A stretch of DNA of 64,000 nt from Nissolia schottii. Taxonomy: Eukaryota; Streptophyta; Magnoliopsida; Fabales; Fabaceae. The stretch covers positions 421,390 through 485,389 of the forward strand of contig QANU01019398.1 of the NCBI GenBank assembly GCA_003254905.1. The letters run 5' to 3'. A model generated the notes under the pieces. That model had not been told where the DNA came from. It did not search any database and saw only the letters and a list, made by a program, of their open reading frames with translations. The translations under genes were made by a program, and so were the position numbers. Positions 61,065 through 64,000 of this stretch are shown in pieces (positions within the stretch are counted from its first letter, which is position 1; every line of letters begins with the position of its first letter).

Positions 61065-61340
61065 CATACTCCTATAAATGAAACCCCCAGGTAGCACTAC
61101 AACTCACTAATTCCTTCAAAGCTTCTAAGGTTCTTCCCAAGTGCTAGAACTTTTCTACTCAGTTTTTGTGGAGACGCAATATGTTCACTTAGGTTTGGTA
61201 GATAGCCTTTTTAGGGGTGGCTTAAGGTAGTAGGCCCCAGCGTCACTACTTTGGTAGTGGTAGCGCTATGGTTGTCCATGACCGCCGTGGAGATGTCGAT
61301 TCGCCGCAGCGATGCCAGATCACTACCGCAACACCCTTCA
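61065..61340 (+). repeat. LTR/leader-like repeat (sister of the 42.3-kb copy)
   Basis: It contains a TATA-like CCTATAAATGAA at about 61070, followed by blocks shared, in inverted orientation, with 42400-42560. It precedes the gypsy remnant and may be its promoter-bearing end. Confidence 0.5.
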
Positions 61341-61544
61341 TTAATATTTTTGTCAGTTTTTCATGGTGTGGTGTTTGTTGGCCATTCTAGGTGCCAACGC
61401 TACGCCACGTAGAGCTTCCAGTGTCAGTGCTCCCCAGTCTCAGGCCTTTTCAAATGAGTGGAGCTCCTAGTGGGTCGACAATGTGCGCATTAGCAGTCCG
61501 TCAATCGAGTCAGTTATGCTAACTATTTTATTGTTATTTAATAA

Positions 61545-61940
61545 TTAATTATTCAAGTATCTAGGTTAAATAATTATTCATATGCTTAGTAAATCACATG
61601 TTAGGACTAAGTAGAGACCTATGTATGTGCTATGTGAGATAAATGTATGTTCATATGATTAGGACTGTTTGGTTAGGCTTAAGTAGTAACTCCTACAGTA
61701 CGACGATTGGATAACAGGATTTTCGTAATCAGCCGGCATAGAATCTAAATGCATTGATAATTGATTTCAATAATTAGACTATAATTAGATCACCCACCTT
61801 AATCTAATAATATCATAATCAGTTATGCATGATAATCCTAGGATATTAGACCTACGATTCAATAGCTTCAGTATAAAATGGGTTTATCGTAACCACAATA
61901 TTCTTAGCATTATATGGGTTCAACGTACCCACAATATTCT
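61545..61940 (+). repeat. Direct repeat flanking a gypsy remnant, left copy
   Basis: Shares a long ordered set of blocks with 63575-63940, for example GTGCTATGTGAGATAAATGT, TAGACTATAATTAGATCAC, TTAATCTAATAA and CAATAGCTTCAGTATAA. The pair brackets the gypsy integrase fragment and may be LTR or LTR-proximal sequence. Confidence 0.75.
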
Positions 61941-62672
61941 CAGTATTATATGGGCTTAGCGTACTCACAACATTCTTAATATAATATGGGTTCATCATAC
62001 CCACAATGATTCAGTATTCTTTACGATTTCCAGTGCATCCAAACCACGAGGATTTATCCTGACAAAGAAAGGTTGAGCTCGCACTCCTTTGGTCAAGGAT
62101 CGACAGGTATCTCTCCTCGTTCCCCTCCGTCAGAGGTAGGAAGTATTATGTAGCAGTTATATCAATTTAGTTATTTAGCAATAATATTCCCAGCAAAATT
62201 ATAAGTGAACTGTTTTTGAATTTATCTTTCAATTATATATGTTATATATGTTAAATGCCAATATATTTTGTGTGTGTGGTACCAAGGTACCCATTACTGA
62301 GTTTACAACTCACCCCTTTGTCATATTGTTTTTTAGATACAGTTGGGGAGAATGATAACAGCCCCTTATCTAATATTAGCAAGCTCCAACATCAATGCTG
62401 AGCTCGGATTTGCAGTGGAGTCTACCTTATGTTACTTTGTTTTATTAGATTTACTCTAGATAGTTATGACAGGGTTTTACATTTTCAGACTTTAGCATCT
62501 GCATGATTAATTTCATTATTATTTTAAAAAGATATTATGTAATTCAAACAATTATTATTACCGTATATAATTCAATTATTAAATCTGAATCATGCATGAT
62601 CAATAGATAAGGCCGTGATAGAGCTTCTGTAGGATCAGTATCCCTATGTGCGGTCACGTCAAAAGTTGAGGC

Positions 62673-63576
62673 ATGAAGAAAGATGTGGGAAGATTTGTAT
62701 CCAGATACCTTATGTGTCAGCAAGTCAAGGCTGAACACCAGCAACTAGTAGGAGAGTTGCAGATGATACCTATACCCAAGTGGAAGAGGGAACGGAATAC
62801 CATGGACTTTGTGGTAGGGTTACCCTGAACCCTTAGCCACTATGACTTAATCTGGGTAATAGTCGACAGGATCACCAAGTCAGCATACTTCGTGTTAGAT
62901 GGATTATGCAAGGATCTACATTCAAGAGATAGTCAGACTTCACGGGGTTCCCCTATTGATCATATTAGATAGAGGTGCACAATTTATTGCTAGATTTTGG
63001 AGGGCATTGTAGATTGCCATGGTTACAGACTTAGAGATAAGCACAGTGTTTCATCGTCAAACAGACGGTCAGTCAGAGAGAAATATTCAAATGCTAGAAG
63101 ACATGCTTAGGGCATGCATTGTAGATTTTGGAGGGTCTTGGGAGAAGCATTTGCCCTTGGTGGAGTTTGCATACAACAACTATTAGGCAAGCATTGAGAT
63201 GACACCATTCAATGCTCTTTATGGGAAACGTTGTAGGTTTCCCATTGGTTAGTTTGAAGTAGGCGAGGTAAATTTTATTGCCCAGATATCTTTCAAGACA
63301 CCACAAATAAGATCATGTTGATTAGAGAGAGGTTACCGATAGCATAGTCTTGACAAAAGTCTTAGGCCGATCATCACCGACGTAGCTTGGAGTTTGAGGT
63401 TAGGAAAAAGTTTTTTTTGAAAGTATCCCCAATGAAGGGGGTCATCCATTTTTGCAAGTGAGGGAAGCTTAACCCTTAGTACATAGGCCCGTTTAAGATC
63501 ACAAAGAGGGTTAGTGTGGTGGCTTATGAGTTGGCGCTACCAACCAGTTTAGCAGTAGTCCACTCAGTGTTCTACT
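62673..63576 (+). pseudogene. Ty3/gypsy integrase fragment (Tekay/Del-like)
   Basis: The + strand reads MKKDVGRFVSRYLMCQQVKA with EHQ following, then PIPKWKRERNTMDFVVGLP, FHRQTDGQSERNIQMLEDML and GGSWEKHLPLVEFAYNN, and later KVSPMKGV and YIGPFKITKRVSVVAYELAL. These are the zinc-binding tail, catalytic core (MDF, TDGQSE) and C-terminal GPF.I...V..AYEL blocks of plant chromovirus-type integrases. Several stops and frameshifts make it non-functional. Protease, reverse transcriptase and RNase H are missing upstream. Confidence 0.9.
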
Positions 63577-63940
63577 AATTAATTATTCATATGCTTAGAA
63601 AATCACAAGTTAGGACTAATTATAGACCTACGTATGTGCTATGTGAGATAAATGTATATTATATGCTTAGAAGTATTTGGTTGGACTTAAGTAGCAACTC
63701 CTATAGTACGACCCTAGGGTAATAAGCTTTTCATAATCAGTAGGCACAGAATCTAAACACATTGGTAATTGATTTCAGTAATAGACTATAATTAGATCAC
63801 TCACCTTAATCTAATAACATCATAATCAATTATGCATGACAACCCTAGGATAGTAAACTTACGTTTCAATAGCTTCAGTATAATATGGTTTTGAAGTACC
63901 CACAATATTCTCAGCATATTATGGGTTCAACGTACTCACT
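63575..63940 (+). repeat. Direct repeat flanking a gypsy remnant, right copy
   Basis: Homologous to 61545-61940 until CGTACTCAC, where it is cut and followed by TGTAACACCC at 63941. Confidence 0.75.
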
Positions 63941-64000
63941 GTAACACCCTAGCTAGCTGCTTACGTGTACATCGCAAACAATGCTCACTAGGTTGTTATC
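63940..64000 (+). mobile_element. Possible start of another LTR retrotransposon
   Basis: TGTAACACCCTAGCTAGC begins exactly where homology between the two direct repeats breaks. TGTAACACCC is a common 5' end of plant gypsy LTRs. The window ends 60 bp later, so this is only suggestive. Confidence 0.35.

Overview
This window is nuclear DNA from a flowering plant. It holds five intact, mostly multi-exon protein genes with plant-type introns, set in AT-rich spacer full of retrotransposon debris, SINEs and inverted-repeat MITEs. Gene content and repeat types fit a legume, most likely Glycine or a close relative; that placement is inferred from general familiarity and was not searched. There is no prokaryotic, organellar or CRISPR signal.

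Genes, left to right: (1) a universal stress protein gene, + strand, four exons, 2719-4138. (2) An intronless L-type lectin receptor kinase resembling clade VIII, + strand, 20058-22169. (3) A glutamate decarboxylase, - strand, six exons, 25720-29353, with a C-terminal calmodulin-binding tail and a GC-AG first intron. (4) An ABC1/ADCK (aarF-type) atypical kinase, - strand, 16 exons over about 10.7 kb, 30981-41673; its introns carry a LINE remnant, SINEs and an implausible 401-base poly-C run. (5) A cytosolic-type NADP-dependent isocitrate dehydrogenase, - strand, 15 coding exons plus a probable 3'UTR exon, 49932-53916. All exon joins were checked by reading frame. The genes do not form an operon or obvious pathway cluster; stress, calcium/GABA and redox roles are a loose theme only.

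Spacer layout: 0.4-1.1 kb foldback element; 7.37-7.55 kb TA microsatellite with an N gap; 9.1-10.0 kb tandem array of about 267-bp units; 10.8-11.2 kb head-to-head array of short TGCACAAA-type units; 11.2-11.5 kb LINE remnant; 16.5 kb tRNA-type SINE with target duplication and a deleted inverted sister at 19.0 kb; 18.3-18.9 kb copia fragment; 25.2-25.6 kb copia fragment next to the decarboxylase 3' end; 30.1-30.8 and 45.8-46.5 kb two members of one long-inverted-repeat family; 44.4-45.6 and 47.7-49.2 kb two arrays of a 29-bp minisatellite; 54.2-54.7 kb hAT-type MITE; 56.28-57.39 kb a Mutator-like hairpin element with near-identical 390-bp arms, a perfect 9-bp target duplication and a captured receptor-like exon; 61.1-64.0 kb a decayed Ty3/gypsy element cut by the window end.

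The most unusual structures are the hairpin Mutator-like element with captured receptor sequence, the twin 29-bp minisatellite arrays, and the TGCACAAA-bearing repeat family at 9-19 kb. The poly-C run is probably an assembly artefact. I found no clearly new protein system.
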